Below are positions 1 through 7,105 of a DNA stretch of 64,000 bases, piece by piece (position 1 is the stretch's first letter; every line of letters begins with the position of its first letter). The stretch is from Paracoccaceae bacterium. Its GTDB lineage: Bacteria; Pseudomonadota; Alphaproteobacteria; Rhodobacterales; Rhodobacteraceae. Under the pieces are notes generated by a model. That model was not told the DNA's origin. It saw only the letters and a program-made list of their open reading frames with translations, and ran no database searches. The position numbers were made by a program, and so were the translations under genes. The stretch is taken from assembly GCA_030148225.1 (NCBI GenBank), contig JASBTX010000004.1, positions 62,001 to 126,000 of the forward strand. Reading direction: 5' to 3'.

Positions 1-365
1 TGATCCTGATCATGGCGCTGATCTTCCTTCTGGGCTGGCCACTTGAATGGGTGCCGATCGTGCTGATCGTCGTCCCGATCCTGTTGCCGACGGTGATTGC
101 GCTTGACCTGCCGGGCTTTGACTCCACCTACAACATGCTGGTGTGGTTCGGCATCCTTGTGGCGGTGAACCTGCAGACGGCGTGGCTCAGTCCGCCGGTG
201 GCACTCTCGGCCTATTTCCTTAAGGGCGTGGTGCCCAGCTGGGATCTCAAGGATATCTATCTCGGCATGATGCAATTCATGATCGTTCAGCTTGTCGGGC
301 TGACGCTGCTCTTCATCTTCCCGCAGCTTGTGCTCTGGCTGCCCGCTTTCCTTAGCGGCGGCTAG
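1..365 (+). CDS. dctM: TRAP transporter large permease (DctM-type), C-terminal part
   Basis: The reading frame is open at the window edge, so only about the last 120 residues are present; the gene begins upstream. What remains is very hydrophobic, with about three membrane segments, and carries the SPPVALSAYFLKG stretch followed by a membrane helix ending FPQLVLWLP that is typical of the DctM end of TRAP permeases, closest in style to the mannitol/chloroaromatic subgroup. The protein would be the inner-membrane channel of a sodium-driven, binding-protein-dependent importer. The following dehydrogenase genes suggest a polyol or sugar-acid substrate, but that is inference. A GC-rich inverted repeat follows the stop codon. 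Confidence 0.85.
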   Translation, partial: ILIMALIFLLGWPLEWVPIVLIVVPILLPTVIALDLPGFDSTYNMLVWFGILVAVNLQTAWLSPPVALSAYFLKGVVPSWDLKDIYLGMMQFMIVQLVGLTLLFIFPQLVLWLPAFLSGG

Positions 366-389
366 ACAGACCCGTATCAGGCAGAACAG

Positions 390-436
390 GGGGCGCGCGC
401 AATCGCAGGACACTGGTCCGGCATGGCGCGCGCCCC
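390..436 (+). terminator. GC-rich inverted repeat after TRAP permease gene
   Basis: Two perfectly complementary 11-base arms (390-400 and 426-436, GGGGCGCGCGC) enclose a 25-base loop, 25 bases after the permease stop. A short TGAATTTT follows. It may end transcription of the transporter operon before the dehydrogenase genes. The T-run is poor, so this is a weak terminator call. Confidence 0.45.
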
Positions 437-529
437 TGAATTTTCAGGCGCGCTGGCAGTGGCGACAACACTGCATTTGACCCCAGTAGCGCCGCACAAC
501 CGATCCCGCGATCAGAAAGGAGCCCCGCC

Positions 530-1282
530 ATGCATTCACTTTTCGAGGTTGCCGGGCGCACCGCCTGTGTGACCGGCGCGAGCAGCGGCCTTGGCCGACG
601 CACCGCGCGCATTCTGGCCGAGCATGGTGCAAACGTGATCGGGCTTGCCCGCCGTGAGGATCAGTTGCAGGCCTGGATGGCGGAAACCGATGGCCCGACC
701 GCTGCGGTTCAGGCCGATCTGTCCGATCCGGGTGGGGTTGATGAACTGGCCGCCCGTATCCGCGAACCATTCGGCCCGCCCGACATCCTGATCAACGCCG
801 CCGGGATCAATACCCGGCGCCCGGCGGACGACATGACGCTGACCGACTGGAACCTCACATTGTCGCTGAACCTGTCGGTCCCGTTTTTTCTGGCCCAGGC
901 GCTGGTTGCGGATATGCGGGCGCAGGGCTGGGGCCGGATCGTGAATTTCGCGTCGCTTCAGTCGCGGCGCGCCTTTGCCAACGGGATCAGCTATGGTGCA
1001 TCCAAGGGCGGTGTCGAACAGATGACCCGTGCCATGGCCGAGGCATGGTCGCGCCATGGTATCACCGCGAACGCCGTGGCACCCGGTTTTTTCCGGACCG
1101 AGCTTACCGGGCCGGTCTTTGCGGATGCCGATCTGGCGCGCCGCAACGCCGAACAGACCTGCATCGGCCGCAACGGAGAGCCCGAGGATCTGGACGGGCC
1201 GATGTTGTTTTTGTGTTCAAATGCTTCGGCATATGTGACAGGACAGGTCCTGTTCGTGGATGGGGGATTTACCGCAAAATGA
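530..1282 (+). CDS. SDR family oxidoreductase, gluconate 5-dehydrogenase-like
   Basis: A 250-residue classical short-chain dehydrogenase. The nucleotide-binding TGASSGLG lies at residues 15-22, NAAG at 89-92, and the catalytic Ser142, Tyr155 and Lys159 (YGASK) are present; the family end VDGGF is near the C-terminus. The overall look is that of the IdnO/KduD group, which interconverts keto and hydroxy sugar acids with NAD(P)H. The ATG follows an AAAGGAG ribosome site. Its stop overlaps the start of the next gene (ATGA), so the two are translationally coupled. With the zinc dehydrogenase it could pair as an idonate/gluconate-type oxidation-reduction couple; the exact substrate is not visible. 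Confidence 0.85.
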   Translation: MHSLFEVAGRTACVTGASSGLGRRTARILAEHGANVIGLARREDQLQAWMAETDGPTAAVQADLSDPGGVDELAARIREPFGPPDILINAAGINTRRPADDMTLTDWNLTLSLNLSVPFFLAQALVADMRAQGWGRIVNFASLQSRRAFANGISYGASKGGVEQMTRAMAEAWSRHGITANAVAPGFFRTELTGPVFADADLARRNAEQTCIGRNGEPEDLDGPMLFLCSNASAYVTGQVLFVDGGFTAK

Positions 1283-2277
1283 AAGCACTGGTCTACACCG
1301 CCAAGGAAACGCTCACCTATCAGGATGTTCCGGACGCCACCCCCCAAGAGGGCGAAGAGGTGGTACGCATCCATGCCTCGGGCATATGCGGATCGGACAT
1401 GCATGCCTATCTGGGCCATGACGCGCGACGCCCGACTCCGCTGACGCTGGGCCACGAGGCTGCCGGTATCGTGATGACGGGGCCGGATGCCGGCAGGCGG
1501 GTGACAATCAATCCGCTGGTCGCTTGCGACAATTGCCGCGACTGTCGTGCCGGGCGCACCAATATCTGCGCCAGCCGCGAAATCATTTCCATGCCGCCGC
1601 GTCAGGGTGCCTTTGCCGATCAGGTGGCCATGCCGGTCGGTAACCTTGTCACGGTCCCCGATCACGTGCCCTTCGAACATGCCGCCCTGACCGAACCGAT
1701 TGCCTGCGGCTGGCACGGGGTGCGGCTGGGTACACGCATTGTCGAGGGGGACCTCGCGGATGCGCGCGCCGTGGTGATCGGCGGAGGCGCCATCGGCGTT
1801 GGTGCGGCACTGTCGCTTGGCGCGTTTGGCTATGGCGATATCACCGTGATCGAACCCAATGCACTCAGACGCACGCGGCTGGCCGCCAACCCGTCATTTG
1901 CCACGACCGGGCTGGACGATGCGCCTGAACCCGGCAGCGCAGATATCGTGATCGACGCGGTCGGTTACGCCGCCACGCGCGAACACGCCTCGGCGTTGGC
2001 GCGCCAGGGTGGGGTGATCGTGCATATCGGGCTGGGAGAGGCGACAGGCGGTCTGGATATCCGCCGCATGACGCTGCAGGAGATTCAGTTTATCGGCACC
2101 TATACCTATACCGCGCAGGATTTCCGCGATACGGCGCAGGCCATATTCGATGGCCGGCTGGGCACATTTGACTGGATCGAAAAACGCCCCCTTGCCGATG
2201 GCTGGCAGGCCTTTCGCGACATCCGTTCGGGTCAGGCCGAGGCACCCAAGATCATCCTCGAACCCGAACTGGGCTGA
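1279..2277 (+). CDS. Zinc-dependent MDR alcohol/polyol dehydrogenase
   Basis: Encodes 332 residues. The start at ATG 1279 overlaps the previous stop; an in-frame ATG further upstream only gives a tail read out of the SDR gene. Catalytic zinc ligands Cys37, His59 and Glu60 (GHE) and the four structural-zinc cysteines 83, 86, 89 and 97 are present, as is a Rossmann motif GGGAIGVGAA near residue 175. This is the sorbitol / L-idonate 5-dehydrogenase / galactitol-phosphate dehydrogenase type of zinc enzyme. Between two SDR genes and behind a TRAP permease it probably oxidises an imported polyol or sugar acid. Confidence 0.85.
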   Translation: MKALVYTAKETLTYQDVPDATPQEGEEVVRIHASGICGSDMHAYLGHDARRPTPLTLGHEAAGIVMTGPDAGRRVTINPLVACDNCRDCRAGRTNICASREIISMPPRQGAFADQVAMPVGNLVTVPDHVPFEHAALTEPIACGWHGVRLGTRIVEGDLADARAVVIGGGAIGVGAALSLGAFGYGDITVIEPNALRRTRLAANPSFATTGLDDAPEPGSADIVIDAVGYAATREHASALARQGGVIVHIGLGEATGGLDIRRMTLQEIQFIGTYTYTAQDFRDTAQAIFDGRLGTFDWIEKRPLADGWQAFRDIRSGQAEAPKIILEPELG

Positions 2278-2288
2278 GAGGAACGCTC

Positions 2289-3053
2289 ATGCAGATAGAG
2301 GGTATTTCCGCCATCGTCACGGGCGGCGCGTCCGGCCTTGGCTATGCGACGGCGGCGCGGCTGATCGCCGGTGGCGCACGGGTGGCGCTGCTGGATCTGC
2401 CGGGGCAGCGGCTGGATCAGGCGGCAGACACGCTTGGCGCACTGGCAGCCGGCTGTGACGTCGCGGACCCTGAAGCGGTTACCGCCGCCCTTGATCAGGC
2501 GGTCAGCGCCCATGGTGTGCCCCGCATCGCAGTCAGCTGCGCCGGTATCGTCACCGGCGGGCGCATTGTCGGGCGTGACGGGCCTGCCGATCTGGACAGT
2601 TTTGAACGCACGATCCGTGTCAACCTGATCGGCACGTTCAACGTGATGCGGCTGGCCGCGCATCGTATGACCACGCTTGATCCGGTCAATGAAGACGGCG
2701 AGCGCGGCGTGATCGTCAACACCGCCTCAATCGCCGCGTTCGAGGGGCAGATCGGCCAGGCGGCTTATGCCGCCTCCAAGGGTGGCGTCGCCGCGCTGTC
2801 GCTGCCTGCGGCCCGCGAATTTGCGCAGCACGGCATCCGTGTCGCGGCGATTGCGCCGGGTCTTTTTCACACGCCGATGATGGATGGTCTGCCCGAGGAT
2901 GTGCAGCAAAGTCTGGCCGCGGGCATTCCCTTTCCCAAACGCTTGGGCAAGGCAGATGAGTTCGCCGCCACTGTCCAGCACATCATTGAAAACACAATGA
3001 TAAACGGTGCCTGCCTGCGCGTTGACGGCGCGATCCGGCTGGAACCGAAATAG
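2289..3053 (+). CDS. SDR family oxidoreductase, HSD10-like
   Basis: A 254-residue short-chain dehydrogenase starting 11 bases after the zinc dehydrogenase stop, with GAGAGGAACGCTC ahead of the ATG. TGGASGLG is at residues 11-18, and the catalytic segment holds Ser (NTASIAAFEG), Tyr and Lys (YAASKGG). The long insertion around residues 125-140 (DPVNEDGERG) before the serine is characteristic of the 3-hydroxyacyl-CoA dehydrogenase type II / HSD10 group. It may therefore act on a hydroxyacyl-CoA rather than a sugar. It ends the plus-strand operon and converges on the MarR gene. Confidence 0.85.
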   Translation: MQIEGISAIVTGGASGLGYATAARLIAGGARVALLDLPGQRLDQAADTLGALAAGCDVADPEAVTAALDQAVSAHGVPRIAVSCAGIVTGGRIVGRDGPADLDSFERTIRVNLIGTFNVMRLAAHRMTTLDPVNEDGERGVIVNTASIAAFEGQIGQAAYAASKGGVAALSLPAAREFAQHGIRVAAIAPGLFHTPMMDGLPEDVQQSLAAGIPFPKRLGKADEFAATVQHIIENTMINGACLRVDGAIRLEPK

Positions 3054-3065
3054 CCGGAACCCTGT

Positions 3066-3494
3066 TCAGGAAATCTTTTTCAGAATCTTCAGCAGATTGC
3101 GTTGCTCTGACCCGCTCAGCGGGCGCAGCGTCTCGGCGGTAATGCGCCGCCCGGCCTCGATCATTTCATCGACGAGTGCCTGACCGGCCTCAGAGAGGGA
3201 AATGATCGTACGCCTTTTGTCCGACGGGTCGGGTTCGGCAAGGGTCAGCCCCTTTTCGCGCAACCTGTCGACAACCCCCTTGATGGTTGCAACATCCATC
3301 GCCGCCAGCCGCCCAAGCCGGTTTTGCGAGCATTTGCCCTGTTCATGGATCCTGAGCAGAGCGGAAAACTGTGTGGGTGTCAGATTGCGGATCGTATGCG
3401 CCTGAAAGATCATGGCGTGACGCTGCGAGGCCAGGCGCAGGACATAACCGATCTGGTCCTCAAGGACATAAGGATCCTGCGGCCGGTCGGCCAT
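3066..3494 (-). CDS. MarR family transcriptional regulator
   Basis: A small winged-helix regulator of 142 residues from the preferred ATG at 3494 (MADRPQD), preceded by GAAGGGTGA; an upstream ATG at 3527 would add 11 residues. The winged helix covers roughly residues 35-105, with a recognition region (AAMDVATIKGVVDRLREKG) and a wing with the family-typical DPSDKRRT. MarR proteins are usually repressors released by aromatic or phenolic ligands. It lies just downstream of the DUF1185 genes on the same strand, so it probably controls the molybdenum-hydroxylase operon. Confidence 0.88.
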   Translation of the reverse strand: MADRPQDPYVLEDQIGYVLRLASQRHAMIFQAHTIRNLTPTQFSALLRIHEQGKCSQNRLGRLAAMDVATIKGVVDRLREKGLTLAEPDPSDKRRTIISLSEAGQALVDEMIEAGRRITAETLRPLSGSEQRNLLKILKKIS

Positions 3495-3589
3495 ATGATC
3501 GTCACCCTTCACGCCGGGTTCACCCATATCCTACCACTCGGCCCACTATACCGCGAATATCCGCCCCTTCAATGCGCCCTTTACCCTGC

Positions 3590-4174
3590 TCAGCGCAGGC
3601 CGTCCTTGCCCTCCGCGTCTTTGGATTTCAACCCGCCGACGCGGGGCAGGGGGCGTCCGCTATCGGTGACCGCGACGGCGACCATGATCTCGTTTGCGCG
3701 CGGTGCGTCGTTCAGCCGTATCTCGATCCCGTCGAAATGCGAACGGACATAGGCGGCGTCCTTGTGGCCCAGCGGCACGTCCAGCACCTGGCCCGGGCTG
3801 CCCATCTTCTTGCTTGACGGCACCAGCGCCGCACCCTTTTCAACCGCTTTGCGCAGCGGTGCGCCCAGTTTCGGGTGCAGGATCGCTGCCGCGTGCTCCA
3901 GTTCGCCGTTTTCACCCACCATCGCCGATTTGCCATAGCTCTCGGCCGCCTCCGGTGTGATATTCAGCGCCGCGACGCATTTCTCGCCCAGCATGCCGCC
4001 CAGCGTGGCACCGATATCCATAAGTTCGCTCAGATCCTCCTGGAACTGCCCGGCGAACGGGTTTTCGATCACGGCGACGGCAACCGCCTTGCGTGTTGGC
4101 GGGTCAATGGGCTGCCCCATTTCGCTGTGGGTTTCCTCGACACTGACCATGATTTTTCTGATATTCAGGCTCAT
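3590..4174 (-). CDS. DUF1185 (amino acid synthesis) family protein, copy B
   Basis: A 194-residue protein of the DUF1185 / AA_synth family. The shared motifs are an early ENPFAG, a central GENGELEHAAA, and near the end a DVPLGHKDAAYVRSHFDGIE block followed by a basic-acidic tail. The family name is historical and no reaction is firmly assigned; the fold and conserved Glu/His/Arg hint at an enzyme. Its ATG overlaps the stop of the neighbouring paralogue (ATGA), so the two are likely made together and could form a heteromer. It lies in the operon with a 6-hydroxynicotinate-reductase-like gene. Confidence 0.85.
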   Translation of the reverse strand: MSLNIRKIMVSVEETHSEMGQPIDPPTRKAVAVAVIENPFAGQFQEDLSELMDIGATLGGMLGEKCVAALNITPEAAESYGKSAMVGENGELEHAAAILHPKLGAPLRKAVEKGAALVPSSKKMGSPGQVLDVPLGHKDAAYVRSHFDGIEIRLNDAPRANEIMVAVAVTDSGRPLPRVGGLKSKDAEGKDGLR

Positions 4175-4752
4175 CTCAGACCGTCCTCTCCCTTGATATC
4201 ATCCGCAGCCAGACCGCCGGCGCGGTTGTGAATACGCGCACCCGTCGTCATGACCAGCACCAGCACCATTTCCCGCGCGCGGGGCAGGTCACTCGCGCCC
4301 ACCTCCATCGTATCGAAATGACTACGTACATAAGAGGCATTGATGTGGGTTACCGGTACATCCAGCCTGCCGCCCGGGCCGCAGACCTTCTTGGTTGAGG
4401 GCACGATGGCGCGGGCATCGCCCAGCAACTGGCGCATCGCATACCCCCCCGGCGCATGCCAGAGCGCACCGTGCTCGAGTTCTCCGGCCTCTCCGATCAG
4501 CGCGCCCTTGCCATATCCTTCGATGGCCGCCGCCCCGCCCAGTGCATCGATCAGCCGCGCCGCCATGCTCAGCCCCAGCGGTTTCAGATCCTCCATGAAG
4601 GGTTGGATATCGTCGACGTAGCGCCCGGCAAAAGGGTTGTCGATCACGGCCAGAATGGCCCCGCGCAATAGTGGTTTATCAGGCGGTGGTCCACCTTCGT
4701 GAAAAACTTCTTCAATATTCAGAATGGTTTTTCTTGGCACGATATCAGGCAT
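4171..4752 (-). CDS. DUF1185 (amino acid synthesis) family protein, copy A
   Basis: A 193-residue paralogue of the following gene with the same landmarks: DNPFAG early, GEAGELEHGA in the centre, and DVPVTHINASYVRSHFDTME towards the end. The start is taken as ATG 4752 behind AAGGCGG; a TTG two codons upstream is also possible. It overlaps the end of the UPF0280 gene. The two copies have clearly diverged, which argues for different partners or substrates rather than a recent duplication. Function is unknown; context suggests late steps of heterocycle breakdown. Confidence 0.83.
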   Translation of the reverse strand: MPDIVPRKTILNIEEVFHEGGPPPDKPLLRGAILAVIDNPFAGRYVDDIQPFMEDLKPLGLSMAARLIDALGGAAAIEGYGKGALIGEAGELEHGALWHAPGGYAMRQLLGDARAIVPSTKKVCGPGGRLDVPVTHINASYVRSHFDTMEVGASDLPRAREMVLVLVMTTGARIHNRAGGLAADDIKGEDGLR

Positions 4753-5611
4753 ATTCAACCGCCTTTATCTCATTTTTTTCCAACAAGTTATGCGCTCCGC
4801 ATGTTTTCGCCTGTCCACCCAGAAACAGTGCGGCTGCATGGATCGTTCCGGCCCTTTCCAGCCGCCGCGCTGCCACCAGACCGGCCTCCAGCGCGCGCGC
4901 GTATTCATCTGCCGTCAGGTGGCCCACCGACCGGACGACCGGCAGGTCAGCCAGATCGCTCTCGGGGCGGATATCACGGGCGGGTACACGCCTGATCGCG
5001 GGATGCCCGGGCAGATCGACGGCGTTGGCGATCATCGTGGCCGCCGCATCGGCATCGGCTGCGCCCGGTGCCAGAACGGTCACGCTGTCGGCGATGCCAA
5101 GGCTCAGGCTGCGCCCGCCCCGACCGCTGGTGGCGATACCCCGAAAGGGATCATCATGTCCGATCCTGACCCGCCCCAGACCGCCACCCGTCAGCGCGGA
5201 AAGTCCAATGTCGAAATGCTGTCCCGGTGCCAGCCAGATCGCGATGTCGCCGCCATTGTTGACATAGGCCCGCCTCAGTTCCGCCGTTTCAAGCATCGCG
5301 GCCAGTATCGTTTCGGCAACCGCACCCGCGACCGCGACCATCGGTGTGATGAATGCGGGCAGATGCGCCCGCGCCGCCTTGGCCATTCGCCGCGCGGTTT
5401 CACCGCCGGGCCTTGCTGACGAGGGGCCGACAGGTGTGCGCAACAAATCCAGTTCGCTCACCAACTCGTCCAGCAACGTGGTGAACCGTGCCCGGGCGGC
5501 GGCAAAACCGGCCGCGCGATCACCGTCGACACCAATGATCAGGTCGATGGGCCCGTGCTGCAGATGCAACCGCTGACCATCGGGCAATATCCGCGCCACC
5601 GGGCTGCTCAT
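4745..5611 (-). CDS. UPF0280 family protein (ApbE-like fold)
   Basis: A 288-residue protein with the UPF0280 pattern: an N-terminal GPIDLIIGVDG, a central AVAGAVAE followed by YVNNGGDIAI, and a later RGIATSGRGGRS. UPF0280 belongs to the ApbE-like superfamily; ApbE enzymes attach FMN to threonine residues of target proteins. The glycine-rich NNGGDIA element and the following SGRGG match positions used for flavin-diphosphate binding in ApbE. It overlaps its upstream neighbour by ATGA and lies directly after the 6-hydroxynicotinate-reductase-like gene. A flavin-transfer role is inference. Confidence 0.82.
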   Translation of the reverse strand: MSSPVARILPDGQRLHLQHGPIDLIIGVDGDRAAGFAAARARFTTLLDELVSELDLLRTPVGPSSARPGGETARRMAKAARAHLPAFITPMVAVAGAVAETILAAMLETAELRRAYVNNGGDIAIWLAPGQHFDIGLSALTGGGLGRVRIGHDDPFRGIATSGRGGRSLSLGIADSVTVLAPGAADADAAATMIANAVDLPGHPAIRRVPARDIRPESDLADLPVVRSVGHLTADEYARALEAGLVAARRLERAGTIHAAALFLGGQAKTCGAHNLLEKNEIKAVEYA

Positions 5612-7104
5612 GCCTCTGATCCCCCGCCTGACCAGCCAAATCGCGCCGTATCAATCGGTGCGTTCTGGGCCGACGGCGGGCGCAGCCGCCGCGTCGTTGG
5701 CTTCAGGATATCGCGTATGTTGCGGACCTCTTGCACATGACCACCCAGATCAGCGTAATCGCTGGCGCGCAGCGTGAATTCGATGGGCGCGACCAGTGCC
5801 GGTGTCGGCACATAGCCAAAGGACCCAAGCGGCATGTCAAGGATATCGGCCATGACCGTAATACCACCCCCCGGCCAGACATATGCCTCTGCCCCGCCGC
5901 AGGACACACGGGTCAGCGCCTCTTTGACCGATCGGGTCAGCCGTACCGGATTTTCCGTCACCCCGGCCCTTAACGAGCCTCCGGCGCCCCCCATGAACAG
6001 GACAGAGCAAACCGATGGCTCGCAGTTTTCCGCGATCAGTTCGGCGGACTTTCGCAGATCGGCCGGAATATCCGCCGGGCGCGGCACCAGCGCGTCATCC
6101 AGCACGAAATAGGCATATTGTTCGCCCGTGGTCGAGACCATCATCAGGCTCTGGCCGGCCTGCGCGATCTTGGGGTTGAAGGGTTTGAGGATGGTCAGCG
6201 GGTCGACGATATCGGTGCCGCCCCATCCGGTGCCGGAATTCGCAACCTGAAAATACCGCCCCGGTGTCGACCGGCGCCCCCTGATACCGATCCCCGTCGG
6301 CGGAATATCCAAAAGCTTGCCGGCCTGATGCTCGGACAGGACACCGGTGATGTGGTCATCAACCACCACCACGTCGTCGACATGACCCGCCCATTGCTTG
6401 GCGAACATACCGATGGCCGCCGATCCGCAGCCCACCCGCATCAGCCGCTCTGTCTCGCCGTCGATCACCGGTGGCTGACCGGCCTGAACGATGACGCTTG
6501 TCGCATGCGCGGTGTCGCCGATGGTCAGTTCGACCGCCTCGCGGTTGCACAGTTTCAAGAGCGTGTCGCAGGTGATGCGCCCCTCGGCCTTGCTGCCACC
6601 GGTCAGATGCTCCACGCCGCCCAGCGACAACATCTTTGATCCGTATTCGCTGGTCATGACATGGCCAACGGGCTCATCCCCGGCGCGGACGACATCGCGC
6701 TCTTCGCCGATATGTCGGTCGGTATCGATCTTTATCTTGACGCCGCAGTAACTGAAGATGCCTTCGGTCACGACGGTAACCATATCCACCCCGTCAACTT
6801 CCTGACTGACGATAAAGGGGGCGGGTTTGTAATCGGGATAGGTCGTGCCGGCACCCACGGCGGTGACAAAGGGTCGTTCCGTCGCCAGTATATCCCCGTC
6901 CCATTCCGCCGGATCATTGTCGCCCAGAAACGGGACGAGTTTGTCCGCGCTGTGATCAATGATCGTCAGCGGATCGAGCCGCACCAGTTCGCCCGCCGCA
7001 TTGGCATAGCGGTCACAGGCCCCGATCCGGCCTTCGGCGATATAGCACATGACCGGGCAGGCGTCGCAGCGGATTTTTTCGGGCTTGTCGCGGCGGGCGG
7101 TCAT
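5608..7104 (-). CDS. 6-hydroxynicotinate reductase-like Fe-S protein
   Basis: Encodes 498 residues. The N-terminus has a cysteine set CDACPVMCYI...GACDRY (about residues 14-31) suited to an iron-sulfur cluster; further cysteines occur in CGSAA and CGGAEAYVWPGG. Overall it resembles proteins annotated as 6-hydroxynicotinate reductase, the ferredoxin-dependent enzyme that reduces the ring to a tetrahydro-oxonicotinate in nicotinate fermentation; that enzyme is reported to hold Fe-S and bound flavin. The gene starts one base after the stop of the molybdenum subunit, which could supply a hydroxylated ring as substrate. In an aerobic bacterium the electron donor and true substrate are open. Confidence 0.75.
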   Translation of the reverse strand: MTARRDKPEKIRCDACPVMCYIAEGRIGACDRYANAAGELVRLDPLTIIDHSADKLVPFLGDNDPAEWDGDILATERPFVTAVGAGTTYPDYKPAPFIVSQEVDGVDMVTVVTEGIFSYCGVKIKIDTDRHIGEERDVVRAGDEPVGHVMTSEYGSKMLSLGGVEHLTGGSKAEGRITCDTLLKLCNREAVELTIGDTAHATSVIVQAGQPPVIDGETERLMRVGCGSAAIGMFAKQWAGHVDDVVVVDDHITGVLSEHQAGKLLDIPPTGIGIRGRRSTPGRYFQVANSGTGWGGTDIVDPLTILKPFNPKIAQAGQSLMMVSTTGEQYAYFVLDDALVPRPADIPADLRKSAELIAENCEPSVCSVLFMGGAGGSLRAGVTENPVRLTRSVKEALTRVSCGGAEAYVWPGGGITVMADILDMPLGSFGYVPTPALVAPIEFTLRASDYADLGGHVQEVRNIRDILKPTTRRLRPPSAQNAPIDTARFGWSGGGSEA

Positions 7105-7105
7105 C

